Below, piece by piece: positions 28,101 to 38,281 of a DNA stretch of 64,000 bases; the first letter of the stretch is position 1; every line of letters begins with the position of its first letter. The notes beneath the pieces are model-generated. The model was not told the origin of the DNA. It saw only the letters and a list, made by a program, of their open reading frames with translations, and did no database searches. This DNA is from Diphasiastrum complanatum (Eukaryota > Streptophyta > Lycopodiopsida > Lycopodiales > Lycopodiaceae), in the NCBI GenBank assembly GCA_029204225.1, contig CM055100.1:30508149-30572148 (forward strand). Reading direction: 5' to 3'. A program made the translations under genes and the position numbers.

Positions 28101-31100
28101 GTGATCCTACGCCCTGGGATGGCCCTACCCACTGTGATGATGCCCGGCCGACGGCTGCCTGTGATGCTCCACTCCTGTCTACAAAAAGCCAACTCAGTTC
28201 CCCCCACCAGAACCTCTAGGTCTCCCTCTAGGCCTACATGCAAGAATGGCTAGCTCCTCCTCTGTCTCCGCATCAGGGTCCACCAACAGGTTAGCCAGGT
28301 CATCCCCCTGTGCCTCCGCCCCCATCTCCTCATCCTCCTCCATATCCCCCTCAACCCACTCCTCCTCCTCCTGATAGTCAGCCCCGAGCTCCTCTCCACC
28401 CTCCAAGGATGAGGGATCACCGACAGATGTCGGTCCATCCATCACTCGATATCGTGCATCCATACCTGCCACAAAACACCCATTAGCCATATGCAAAAAC
28501 TGCACCACGAGTAAACCCTAAACGCATGCAATGGGTTTATGGAAACAAAGTACTTACATCTGCCAAGCTGAGCGAATGGAACTCAGCTCCCGCGTGATGG
28601 TCTCCTCCTCCTAACGAAGCATCCTGCCTCGCAATACCTCTCGTCTGGGAGGCGTCCATGTAGCATCCACAGCTGCCATCTGTGCGCAAAACTCCCTGAA
28701 CACCCAAGTGTCAGCAACAGCAAAAGGAATGCCACACTCGTAAAAGAACTGGCCAGCAAGTCGAGTGCACCGGTCTGCTGCTCTCTCTGCCACACGCATC
28801 GATCAAGGGTCTTTTGTCTGGGACCAACCTCTCTCTACTGTGTATATGGCACTCGTGGTCTAACATGCGAACTGGATGGCTGATCTATATGGGTGTATCA
28901 CTCTCTCTAGGAGGACCTGTCGAAGCATGTGCTACATCTGTTGAGAAGAGGAGGAACGAGAAGGACCCGTTGCCGCTGATCCAACCTGCTCATGTGACGC
29001 TCTCCCCTCTGAACTAAGCCCTGCTGTTACGAGTGGAACTGGAGTGGCCTCGCCTGGACCATGCACTGCACCTAAACCCCACCCAGAACGTGTTGTACTA
29101 GGCTCTGCACCCGTAGTAGGTCGTGCCTGCCTACCTGTGAGGTGAACCTGCAGCTGCTCCTGCTCCGTCTCTGTCCCTATCCGGAAACCTATGATGCACC
29201 ATCGTGCCTGTACATAATAGACAACCTCTGCCTCTCCTCATCAGAAATCATGGGGCAATCATATATGCCCAATGCCCACCCTCCCGACCCTCTGACCCTC
29301 AGTAAGTGAGCCCTAACCCTAGTAAGTGATCCTGTGAAGAGACCACCACAATGCAAGCACCTCCATTTACGGACTCATGTGCCATGGTGTGTAGGTAGCT
29401 ACATCCCCCTCAATAAGCTCAACCACCCCCAAAGGCCTCGGCACCACACCGGCATCGTGTCAACAAGAGATCAAACATGCAAACAAAAATAAGCAGGCAA
29501 CCGTTCAGTAGAAGAAAACACACTGCATTGAAAAACATTACCAGCCTAAAACAGAGCTCAACACATCCGAGCACACGTCACATAGATTCTAGTAAAATCA
29601 TAGCAAGTGCCAAAAAACACACGAGATTAGGGCGAGGGATACAATCATTTCAGTATGAGCGAAAGCGGGCGACTGACGCTAGCGTGGGAGTCCTTGCAGG
29701 CATAAAGGAGTGCAGTGCAGGCCTAAACCACGCTACTGGCAAATCCTTGCACGATGCTCCACGCCCAAACCCTAAAAAACATGGAATTAGGGCATGGAAA
29801 TTGAAATTTGTGATACGGGCGGAACGGAGGTCACAAGAGTCTCTGCAGGCATGTGGAAATGCACTCTAGGCTCAGACATCACCTAAATTCATTGCCCACA
29901 AGTCATTTTGTGAAAATGGCAAAAAAAAACAAGCATTTGGAATGTGGTGTTCAAATCTCGCTAGGCGTGCCGTAACGGCTGAAACTGACGCCGTAGGAAT
30001 CACCGTGGGCATGAAGAAAGGTGGTCTACAGCCAAACTACGCTCGATTTGGTTGCCTACAGCTCAATGTCAAACACTTGCAAAAAATCAAGCCTACACTT
30101 ACCAAAAATCGAAAACTGATCGTTTCGCTCTCCACGAAGCTCAGATCCCCCTGGCACCGTGCACACCACCTCCGTATCACCGAGTAGATGCCTCCCGACC
30201 TCCACAGCTGGCGCAATTCTGGTCGTGAAGAGGAGCAAAAACAAATTTATTTCTAATCACGTTTCGGAAACGCATTTCTGGGCATCTATGGTTTCGCATT
30301 TGTAGATCGCCAAAAATAAATAAAAATTTACTACTGGAAACCCAAATGTGAATCCTTTATGTTTTCTCTTTCTACTGATACCCAAATTGCATATTTCTCC
30401 AAAAAAAAAAACTTTGCGAATCGCGATTCTAAATCCTAGTGCATCTATGGTATACTTATAAATGTTGTCTTTGTGGGTGTTTGTGTGGAAACAAGCTAGT
30501 TAATGTCCACTAAGGCATTAGTTTCCCATCTTTTTAAAATCAAAAGAATCAACCTTTTAGAGGGTTCAGCATTGGGCCTACTTGGAAAGAGATTGGAGAA
30601 TCAAATTTAAGGGTTAAATTTTTATTATTATGATTAGTTACAATAAAAATGTTAATAGATAAATCAGACACTCTCTAGTTTACAGTCAACTCTCCAGTTT
30701 AAAGTCAAACTTGTCACTTAAAAAAAGATAGAATGTGATTCTGGATGACATAGGTATCAATTTTGTATGGATCAGCCTAAATGTCAAATCCATTTCAGAC
30801 TGGACAAACTGACTCCGGGGTTCAAATCTCAATGAATTGGGGAATCTGGAAATTATGTTGTGAGGCGAAGATAAAAGTTAGTAATATCCATAGACAAGGA
30901 CACACGAGTGCACGTGTCTTTGAGAACCAACCTAGAATGCTAGTCAATGAGACTCAGACAAAAATGCATACGTTATCCATCAACAAGGAGATCCAATAAA
31001 CATAAATACTGAAATTTGAGTAATAAAAATATGTAAAAGAAAACAAATGTTAGAAAAGGAATTATTTGTATGTAGAAATAGTATCCATTCCAAGAACAGA

Positions 31101-34100
31101 CGAAGACACCTAAGACACAAGAAGTCGACATTAAGTATCTTGCAGACAGGAAGGGCAGAAATGAGAAGCTGAGAAAATATGAGAATGGACTGTAGACAGA
31201 ATGCAAGGAGAAAGATCTGAGATGTAAAATGAAACAGAGGCAGATCTAAATGTCCTGAAAGGGGCAATAGAAACAAACAAGACCAGTATAAGGAAAAAAA
31301 GAGATAATATTGGAATTTGCGAGGATATAAACAAAAATCAACAAAGGACCAGAAGCAAAACAGAGAAACCAAAAATGGGTTATGCTCAGAAATGGAGTGA
31401 AGGAATGATGAATCATGTCTAACAGCATGGCAAATTTTCAAAACAAAAGAATATGCTACATTAACTCACAATTGCATTTTTGTACTTAATTACTTACCGC
31501 AAAAGTCAGTGAATTCCCAATACTCCTTCCTCAGCAATTGAGATCCAAAAACAAAAAATTTCACAACATTCTCAGGAAAGTGTGATACATCAATTGAGAT
31601 TTACTTACACAACGCAAAATTGAATTCTTGTGTAGAATCTCGAACAACTCCTATCAATATTAGTTTCACAAGATTTGTCACTTGAAACTCCCAAACATTT
31701 CCCATCTCACATGAAAGGCCCAAAACCAGTCACCCCACAAAATGCAACATAATAAGATCCAGTTTTATTCTTAACTGTGGAAAATCACAAAATTCATTCT
31801 GTAGCTTCAAAAAGGTCAGTAAGTAAAAGTGATTAAAACGAATGGTTAAAATGATTATCCACTAGTCTATGATGGAATTCACCATAACCAAACAGCTTAA
31901 TTTTGACACAAACATGAAATGTATTCCAATACACTTACATGTGTGTCAACAGGAAACTCGTCGCGTCCAAGGTGAAACATCAAAACACAAGCAACCTGCA
32001 AAGCACATTCATATATGTAGCCTTTAACCAGAGTCTTCAGAACCATTCACCTATTTAAAGACAAGAAAAATGAGTTCATGGAAACCATCAAGGTTTCCAA
32101 ACAGAGCATAAATTTGACCTGCAAGCCTTTCGGAGGTTCAGAGCCCATAGTTGATGCTTTGGGTGAAGGTATTCCTCCGTTAGTATGTACTTACTACTAT
32201 GTATAAAGAATGAGCTTCAAGATTTAAACAGATTCTTTGCTAACATGAACCCACAAAAAAATGACATACAGTTTTTGGGCCAACACCCTTAAAACGAGAA
32301 AGCTCTTCCTTGATTGTTTCAGAAGGCAGGCTTCGTAAATACTCCAAACTCAATGCTCCACGCTCATGAACCAAGGTAGCCAAAATGTTGTGAATTCTTG
32401 ATGCCTTTATAAAGGCCAACCCTCCACACTTTATTGCATCTTCCACCTCTTGAACATTTGCTCTTTGTACCTGGTATGAACAATGTTAAGAATACAAAAA
32501 AGTTTAATGGCATAACGACTATCATCAATAATTTGCAATGAAAATGATATCTGTACATTTGCCTTGACTAATGAAGTCATACATGCAATCAAACTGGTCA
32601 GTTAGCTAAGTTTAATCATTACTACTACTGTATTCCTAAACATATTTGTAGGTGAAATGTGGCACGCCTAGTATTAATAATGGCTGTTCAGTAGAACATG
32701 AATAAGTTGTCAACACTGTGGTAACTGGACGGACTTCTGGCCAGAAACAAATTTGGTAAAAGAGCTGAACAATGAAAAATAAAGTTTGTATCAAGCTAGA
32801 ACTGTTAAAAGACATTTGTACCTCCAGAAAAGTCAGGATAAAGAATCGCATTCCAGGCTCACGAGCTCTTATTATATAAAGCAAGGATATGGCTTCAGAA
32901 AAATTGAATACAAGAGAAGCAAAATTCTGGTCCATGTAGGGATCCCCAGCTCCTTGAAAATCACACACCAAACATGCTTTCATAAAACCTTTCAATCCAA
33001 TTGGCTGAGAAGTAATCCTCAAATCTAAAGATTCAGACTCCACAGTTTCATTACAAAGCTGTCCAAAATACGCATCATACATGCTTTTGTTACAAACTCA
33101 AACCTTCCAAGTACGATTGGCCTAGACTTAATGCTCTAAGAAAATTAAGTCTCCACAGCTTATGGATCACCCTACTCAGAAAGGTGAAAGTTTAAATTAC
33201 TGCTTTCTCTTGTCGTTCCCTAATAAGAACTTAATCAGCACCACCATCACACTTAAAATAATCTCCACTCTCCTTCTGCCTCAACAACAGTGGTTCTCAA
33301 TTTCGTTTAGTGTCATCCTTTCCACCTTGTTAATAACCTGATTTTTTGCCCCTGTTGGTTCCAGCTTCTCCAAGACCTGTTTTGGATTCATAACATGCTA
33401 TTGATCGCTCCCTTCCCTACATATTGTTGGGTAAAAGTGCGCAATACCCTCCTCTTGAGCTAGGAGCTACAGAAGCTCTAAAAAGAGCTTGAAGTTTAGT
33501 TAAAAGAAGTAGCTAAAATCTGATGCTTGGCAAATACACAAAAAGATGCTAAGCCTGATATTAGGATGCTATTTTAAACCTAACTCTTGGACTCGAGTGA
33601 CTTCATAAGAATGATGTTCTTGATTTTGTCTGCCTAGCATTGAGAGCTTGTTGCTAACAAGAAAGAAAGAACAATCAACATAAGAACTTATTCCCATAAC
33701 ACAAATTGGATAAGGAAAAAACACACAAGCTCAGAGCTATTCACCAAAATTGCTTCTGTGCTTGGTTACGCTTCCCACCAAGCAAGCAATAACCAACCAA
33801 CTAGCATTCACATTAAGGGTGACTAGAATGAGCACTTCTAAGCTAGATATCACTAGCACAAAAGGGATTCAAGTTTCAGAAAAAGAAACGAGCCAAAAGC
33901 AACCTCTGCTCCTAGCAAACATATTCAATCAGATCCCTTTTCAAGCCCCAGAAGGTTGAAACAAGAGTTTAGAGTTCCAGCCAGGATGGATAGAGCTGCT
34001 CTCCATCCCTAAGCCTTAGAAACAGAAAACCTGGAAAAAAAAATTCTCTAAAAGTTAGACCATGACCTCCACTCACAGGCTATACTCCGTATAAATTTTA

Positions 34101-35246
34101 GAAAAAAAGTTGGAACTCTTATTTCCTTAAATATAGCATTCAATGATTCTGATGGGCTTTGAATTCAAGCAGCAGAACATGATAGAGCAAGATATAAGGA
34201 TCAAGACAGCTTCTTACAGCCTCCCAGGTCTGAAAGGTGGCAATCAAGGAAGCGTATGCTCTTGTGGAATTAAGATCTGTAGTGTTCTGTGAAAGAATTG
34301 TTCCAACGACAGCACCTAGCACTGTCTCTCGCCCAATTGGGTGCAAGCCACTAGAAACAACTTCCTTCGCAACTGCCGGCTCTTCACCACCTTCAGAGCA
34401 CGACCGACTTTCCTCGAAAGACTTATCTTGACGGTCAACCAGAGCTAGAAGTTGACTCTCTAACTTCTTCTGCACTTGATCAGGATCACGAATTGCCAAG
34501 GGTTCAATGCTCACAGATGCAGAACGATGCCGCTCATACTCTTCAAGGCGGCCATGTAGAGCCAGCAGCAAATCCCTCACCTCTCTGCATTCCTCGGCAT
34601 AGGGTCTTGGGAACGATGCGTACAAACCTCCCTTTGATGGCACTGCAAGCTCAGTGTCTACACGTGCAATTAAACTTTGTAAGACAGGCTGATCCTTCAT
34701 TTCTGCTCCTACTCTCCAGGACAGTTCATGAGAAGAATGTTCATGCGCAAGCTGACTGATTTTTGTCTCTGCTTCCGCAATTCGAAGTTTACCTCTTCTG
34801 CTGCGAATATCGCTGTTAGCTTTACTTTCCGATCCAGCACGAAGACCTACCATGCTTCGCTTCCTGCGTCGAAAGCTCACTCTCTCAAATTCCGAGGAAT
34901 TGGCAACAGAATCTGCCACCCTTGAGGCACTGGAAGAAAGTAAGGATTGTAACGACTTGCTCGAAAGCACGTCGAAATTGAGCTTTCGCTTGGAGCGCGG
35001 CTTGGAATCCCTTGCACTGAAAGAAATGCATGGATCGGAATGGGTGTGATGGTGGGTAATTACAGGAACAGTGCAATCAGAAGACAGAGCTCCGGATTTC
35101 TGCTCCAAGCTAGTGAAGGCAGGAGCAGGAGGAGCAATTGCTCGCTGCTGCTTCTGCAACAAAACATCAGAACTGCCAGTAGCTGTAGCAGCAGCAGTAG
35201 TAAGAGCAATTCTGAGACTTCTCCTCCCCGTAGCCATCGCCAGCAT
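16981..35246 (-). CDS. HhH-GPD DNA glycosylase (At3g47830-like), four exons with a 14.7-kb intron
   Basis: Exons on the minus strand are 35246-34218, 32470-32270, 31995-31939 and 17205-16981. All three introns are GT-AG and phase 0, giving 503 aa. Residues 1-230 are a low-complexity, Ser/Arg-rich extension that might include an organelle transit peptide (inference). The core follows: TILSQNTTDLNSTRAYASL (about 314-332), the helix-hairpin-helix LSRFKGVGPKT with the candidate catalytic Lys409, then FPVDTH with candidate catalytic Asp427, and VYRITKMLGWIPESADREK from the last exon. Order and spacing match the plant endonuclease III-like family that excises damaged bases and starts base-excision repair. 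The tail has CPNC...C but not the full four-Cys iron-sulfur loop. Intron 3 (17206-31938) is packed with same-strand mobile elements. No frame-breaking change is seen. First ATG at 35246; ATG at 35237 is an alternative. Confidence 0.85.
17407..17449. repeat. (CT)n microsatellite in intron 3
   Basis: A CT run of 43 bp about 200 bp upstream of the last glycosylase exon. The sense strand reads GA. Confidence 0.97.
17938..17987. repeat. (CT)n microsatellite in intron 3
   Basis: A CT run of 50 bp, second of four clustered arrays. Confidence 0.97.
18184..18237. repeat. (CT)n microsatellite in intron 3
   Basis: A CT run of 54 bp, third of four clustered arrays. Confidence 0.97.
18523..18602. repeat. 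(CT)n followed by (GC)n microsatellite
   Basis: A 63-bp CT run passes into an alternating GC run of about 16 bp. A short CT run (18488-18502) precedes it. Two TTTAGGG units follow at about 18604-18617, too few to call telomeric. Confidence 0.95.
18616..18795. repeat. CpG-rich inverted-repeat element
   Basis: ATGCGTCCGCGTCCGG near 18641 is mirrored by GCGCGGACGCGGACGCC near 18757, with the palindrome GGACGCGTCC inside. The outer flanks also align loosely when inverted (left GGGACTAAACTTTTG, right reverse complement GGGTCCGGGGCGTCC). It is strongly GC-rich in an AT-rich intron and has no coding content. It could be a small MITE or a hairpin repeat. Confidence 0.5.
18862..19345 (+). repeat. DNA-transposon-like segment bounded by two copies of a recurring end motif
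   Basis: ATAGTTGCACTGCGTTTCTG at 18862 and ATAGTTGCAAGCCTCGTTCTG near 19293 head two related stretches rich in GTTTCnGAAACG. A TG microsatellite (19136-19185) and the inverted repeat copy of 14216-14290 lie between. Exact ends and target duplications could not be set. Confidence 0.4.
19826..20758. repeat. Tandem duplication, period about 550-570 bp
   Basis: The stretch from ATTACAGATTA...GCATA through GCAGGCACACATCATCTTGTG to CCAAGAGTGCTAAGCATTA occurs twice (from 19827 and from about 20375), with small indels and substitutions. It is non-coding and lies within intron 3. Confidence 0.75.
20765..21178 (-). repeat. 206-bp tandem duplication with an open frame in each copy
   Basis: Copies start at 20765 (GCTTGGGGGATAG) and 20971 (GCCTGGGGGATAG), with scattered substitutions and a 1-nt difference. 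On the sense strand of the host gene each copy reads open for roughly 60 codons, with shared peptide pieces such as FKDESQAKA and FGKDIL. No known family is recognised. The array directly abuts the truncated LTR at 21179. Confidence 0.7.
21179..22211 (-). repeat. 3' LTR of copia-A, truncated at its outer end
   Basis: Begins on the minus strand with TGTTGGATTATTC at 22211. It contains three units of a segment with CTGCAGACTGTGTAAA and a block of GCGAAAAATGCGAC-type units. It ends early at 21179, where homology to the other LTR stops. Confidence 0.9.
22212..22222 (-). promoter_or_regulatory. Polypurine tract of copia-A
   Basis: The minus strand reads TTAAGGGGGAC directly before the LTR start TGTTGG, the expected primer for plus-strand DNA synthesis. 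Confidence 0.8.
22219..26253 (-). pseudogene. copia-A gag-pol polyprotein, broken
   Basis: From the ATG at 26253 the order is: gag (LNGSNYYLWKFKM), a CCHC knuckle CTYCKRNNHEIKDC, aspartic protease FLDSGATQHM, integrase with its HHCC zinc site (CHSC visible) and the DDE patches VHTDICGPM, TFIDEFSR and SDNGGEYIS, reverse transcriptase with LYVDDTLLFS, and RNase H with SSTESEYIA. That order defines Ty1/copia. The frame is broken near 26000, by a stop at about 25040, at 23579, and by shifts near 23500, 23250 and 22924. Longest surviving frame is 23580-25025 (481 codons; integrase through the start of RT). Confidence 0.93.
26448..26459 (-). promoter_or_regulatory. iMet primer-binding site of copia-A
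   Basis: The plus strand GCTCTGATACCA is the complement of TGGTATCAGAGC. On the element strand the LTR ends ...CGACA and the site follows with no gap. Confidence 0.9.
26460..27678 (-). repeat. 5' LTR of copia-A, full length 1219 bp
   Basis: Runs from TGTTGG at 27678 to CGACA at 26460 on the minus strand, with TG...CA ends. It carries an extra copy of the GCGAAAAATGCGACTCTGC block and fewer CTGTGTAAA units than the 3' LTR. Confidence 0.92.
27849..29385 (-). pseudogene. hAT-family transposase remnant (BED finger, DUF659-like region, acidic tail)
   Basis: Minus-strand pieces in order: WRCLHCGGLFTGSLTRVRAH followed by CPMIS (29240-29368), a BED-type zinc finger. Then a Ser/Gly-rich linker (about 29170-28950). 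Then FFYECGIPFAVADTW and WTPPRREVLRGRML (28611-28799), matching the start of the DUF659/hAT domain in plants. An in-frame TAG follows RML, then a possible GT-AG intron near 28560-28460. Finally come a very acidic segment (28194-28508) and a Ser/Asp tail ending at 27849. The catalytic core between them is missing, so this looks like an internally deleted hAT gene. It lies inside intron 3 in sense orientation. Confidence 0.65.
29640..30215 (-). repeat. Dispersed repeat, copy 2 (inverted relative to 13620-14045)
   Basis: Aligns along most of its length with the reverse complement of copy 1. It lies immediately upstream of the hAT remnant on that strand, which suggests it is the 5' non-coding end of the same transposon family. 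Confidence 0.7.
30262..30292 (-). repeat. Recurring end motif
   Basis: The minus strand reads CATAGATGCCCAGAAATGCG followed by TTTCCGAAACGTG, a version of the motif also seen at 15790, 18862, 19293 and near 30405-30455. It marks a likely transposon terminus beside dispersed repeat copy 2. Confidence 0.45.
30293..31938. other. Remainder of intron 3, no recognised element
   Basis: AT-rich, with no gene or clear repeat. The F/L/S-rich frames on the minus strand at 30973-31441 reflect A-rich plus-strand composition. Confidence 0.5.
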
Positions 35247-35260
35247 CAAAACTGAAACCA

Positions 35261-35288
35261 CTCACTCACTCACTCACTCACTCACTCA
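35261..35288. repeat. (CTCA)n in the 5' leader of the glycosylase gene
   Basis: Seven CTCA units (TGAG on the sense strand) sit 15 nt upstream of the first ATG. Confidence 0.9.
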
Positions 35289-36640
35289 CACTAACCTATT
35301 CCTATTCTTCTTCTTCCCAATCGATCGATCCAGACACAAAACTCCTTCTTCTCCATCCATCCACCCACACAAATTGTAAAGCATGATCACCCGCGTGTCT
35401 GTCCTCCCATAAGTGTGGCTTCAAAATAATCATCTAAAGTTGAGTTTTTTTTTAAGTTAAACTTCCCAAGCTTTTAATATAAGACTTTAGAAACAATTGA
35501 TACCCACAATATTTCCAAGCATCTTGAGTTACATCATTCTCTTTCATGTCATGCCAGTAATGGTACTTAGCATGAAGCAAAGATTATTTTGCCTACGAAA
35601 AGTAGAATTATTGTGTTATTGTACTATGGGTCGAATCGCTGGATTATGATTAGTTAGCCTCTCCACGAGGTAAGTCGACGGGACATGCGTCCCATCAACA
35701 ACAACCTGGGCCATGCATGAGTCGCCAAAGAAAAAACTATATGTACAATGTACTTTGTTTTTTGAAAATATAGTTGCTACGTGAGCTTGGTGTGGGAGAG
35801 TGCTTTCTAAGTGAATGTTACTGTGTTTCATGATCTGTGATCCTGTTTCAAATGAATTCAAACTTGGTATCAGAGTCGTATAGGGATGGTCGTATAGGAA
35901 TGGTGCATAGTTTCGAGAGTGCTTTCTAAGTGAATGTTACTATGCTTCATGCTCTGTGATCCTATTTGAAATGAATTTTAACTTGATATTAGAGTCGTAT
36001 AAGAATGGTGCATAGATTCGGGCATACAAAAGCTTGGCAAGCTCAGTACATGGATCCATAGCCTATGCATAGCAATAGACTGTATCAAAAACGGGCAAAA
36101 TTTGAGAATTTTGCAATTAGTTAGTGAAAAACATCGGGCGAGGGTTACAAGTTTTTCACAAAATTAGCGATAATAACTTCACCCTCCGTGCATTGTTTTG
36201 GATGTCGTAAGGACATGAAGGCAGCCGTTCTAGCCCACTAGAACTTAGTGGTTTTTTGCGGGAAAAAAAAAAGGTGAAAAAAAAATAAAAAATAAAACCT
36301 CTTTCTCAAGTTGGGCTTATCTCACCATTTCTCCACAACTTTTGGCAATTGAATACTCTATGGACTCATAATAGGTAGGGCACCTTTATTCTAGGCCTCA
36401 GACGACGTTGATAATTCTCAGATCAAGCCATAGGAGGGCTTGGAGGGCTCGATCACAGAGAGGAAGAGAGCTTGTGCACTCACTTGAAGAAGATGTAGTA
36501 GTATAAAAGAATGTTAAAATGCTTTAAGTGTCCACTTCAATGCTCAAATTCACTCCCAACCACAAGATTGGAGCCCACATTCACCAATGGTCATGATTTA
36601 AGGTTGATTTGGTGGACTAGATGGAGTTCTCCCCTTTCAA
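35289..36640. other. Upstream flank with a duplicated LTR-end-like unit
   Basis: No gene is seen. Two tandem copies with a 119-bp period begin at 35796 and 35915 (GAGAGTGCTTTCTAAGTG). The first contains TTGGTATCAGAGTCG, resembling a copia LTR end plus primer-binding site. Confidence 0.55.
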
Positions 36641-36856
36641 TGGCCAAGATTACTTGAAGGGACCCAAAGTGCCTTGAAGAGCAAAACAACCTTCAACTTC
36701 ATTAAAAAAATTCAATTTGAAAGGACCCAAGGCCCAAAATTGCTTGAAGCGTGAAGTTTCTTCACTATGGAGAAACTGTTCATTTTCTAAAAAGGCCCTT
36801 ATTTCCACCTCATTTAACCGTTTTGGACCGAAGCATTCACGAAGAAGAAACCAAAG

Positions 36857-37297
36857 GTGAACCATTTACGAATTTTTAGATGTAAGGCCTTTGTACACAT
36901 TCCTAAGGAAGAGAGGCGTAAGCATGATGTAAAAGCTGTGAAGTGCATCTTCTTAGGATATGATGATTGTGTGAAGGGCTATAGATGCTTTGATCCATTG
37001 GAGAACAAAATGCATGTTAGCCTCATGATGTCGTCACAAAACCTCAAGAGACAGGTTGGAGAGGTAGGGATAAACCATTTGGGTTTAAGAGGATTGAAGT
37101 CGCAGGTGACAAACACAAGGAGAAGGATGTACCATGGGATATGGTTTGAGAGATTGATGGAGAGTCGTGACATGGATGACTTTCCTGAATCATCCATCCA
37201 GGGAGAGCTAAGGAGATCAACAAGAGAGAGGACACAACCTGATAGGTATGAAGCAAGTTATGCATTTTTAATTAAATTAGCAATAATCAACGTGTAA
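36857..37297 (+). pseudogene. copia integrase C-terminal fragment
   Basis: The frame reads LRIFRCKAFVHIPKEER, then AVKCIFLGY and KGYRCFDPLENKMHV, the region after the copia integrase core, then a linker with RRSTRERTQPDRY. It is cut at both ends: no integrase core before it, no RT after it. It is a different subfamily from copia-A. Confidence 0.8.
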
Positions 37298-37627
37298 ATT
37301 GTTTTACATCTACTTTCTAAGTTTGATAGTGACACGTTTTGCCTAGCTCTAGAATTATCAGGTCGATTCTTTTACGAGCCCATATTGAGCATTTAAGTTG
37401 CTTATCTTTGTACTTGTGAGGTAGTGTGAACATCCGTTGGAGAGCAATTCTATTGTGTCTTGTCTTGAAGCGCTTGATGGTGTGTTGTGGTGATTGAATT
37501 GATCGCTTTGTATCGTGTCTAGGGTTTTGTGGTTGAAAAATAATAGTTTGGTCTCTATAAGAGATCATTTTTTGACCTGTAAAATCATAACCGCGGGCAC
37601 CCTGGCAGCATTGAACTGACTATAGAC

Positions 37628-38250
37628 TGTTGGATTATTCTCTTTCTTACTAATCAACTAATGGGTTTTAATCATCATCCATTGTTTATCCAGTTCTGCA
37701 GATTTTCCCGTGTCTTTACACAGTCTGCAAATTTACAGGAGTTTTTACACAGTCTGCAGAAATACACGGAGTTTGACAACAGTGTCGCATTTTCTCTCTC
37801 TACAACCCTGACAATGTCGCATGTCATGAATTACGTGTAAAAATGCAATGTCGTCTTTTTTGCATTTTTCGCCTGTTAGGAATTACGAGTAAAAATGCAA
37901 AGTCGCATTTTTCGCATTTGTTAAGGAAATGACTCTGGCAAAGTGTGGGGCTACCCCAATATTAAGAACATGAGATTTTATGACACTGTCGCTTTTTTCG
38001 CAAAAAGCCGACATTGTCGCCTGTGGCAGTTTTAGTTCATTTCTGCAGAGTGACAGATTTAGTTCATTTATGCAGACAGACTGTTTACGGCCAATTTTTA
38101 CCGCTTATCAGCAATCAATTTCTGAGAAGGAACTGAATGAATGTCAACGGACACCAGCCAACTGGCAATCACATTTGACGACCTAATTACTTAGTATAAA
38201 TTACCTATTCATACATCTCTTTTCAAGTTCTGTAGCACCGAATCAATATT
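37628..38250 (+). repeat. copia-A family LTR fragment, plus orientation
   Basis: Begins TGTTGGATTATTCTC like the copia-A LTR, with the same CAGTCTGCAG units and TTAGTTCATTT/ATGCAGACAG segment. It stops before the LTR end and runs into gag sequence with no primer-binding site, so a deletion joined them. Confidence 0.75.
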
Positions 38251-38281
38251 GTGAATTGTGAAGGAGTTGAGTGATGAACTG

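Noticed and set aside
27892-28253. Plus-strand Pro/Ser-rich frames
   Set aside because: Antisense of the acidic and Arg-rich tail of the hAT remnant.
29940-30840. GGTTCAAATC-like B-box motifs suggesting tRNA or SINE genes (about 29946 and 30812)
   Set aside because: No cloverleaf-forming partner sequence or A box at the right distance could be found.
30973-31441. Minus-strand Phe/Leu/Ser-rich frames that look membrane-like
   Set aside because: Composition effect of A-rich plus strand inside an intron; no start context or recognisable family.
34237-35379. Several plus-strand frames over the glycosylase first exon
   Set aside because: Antisense shadows of a strongly supported coding exon.
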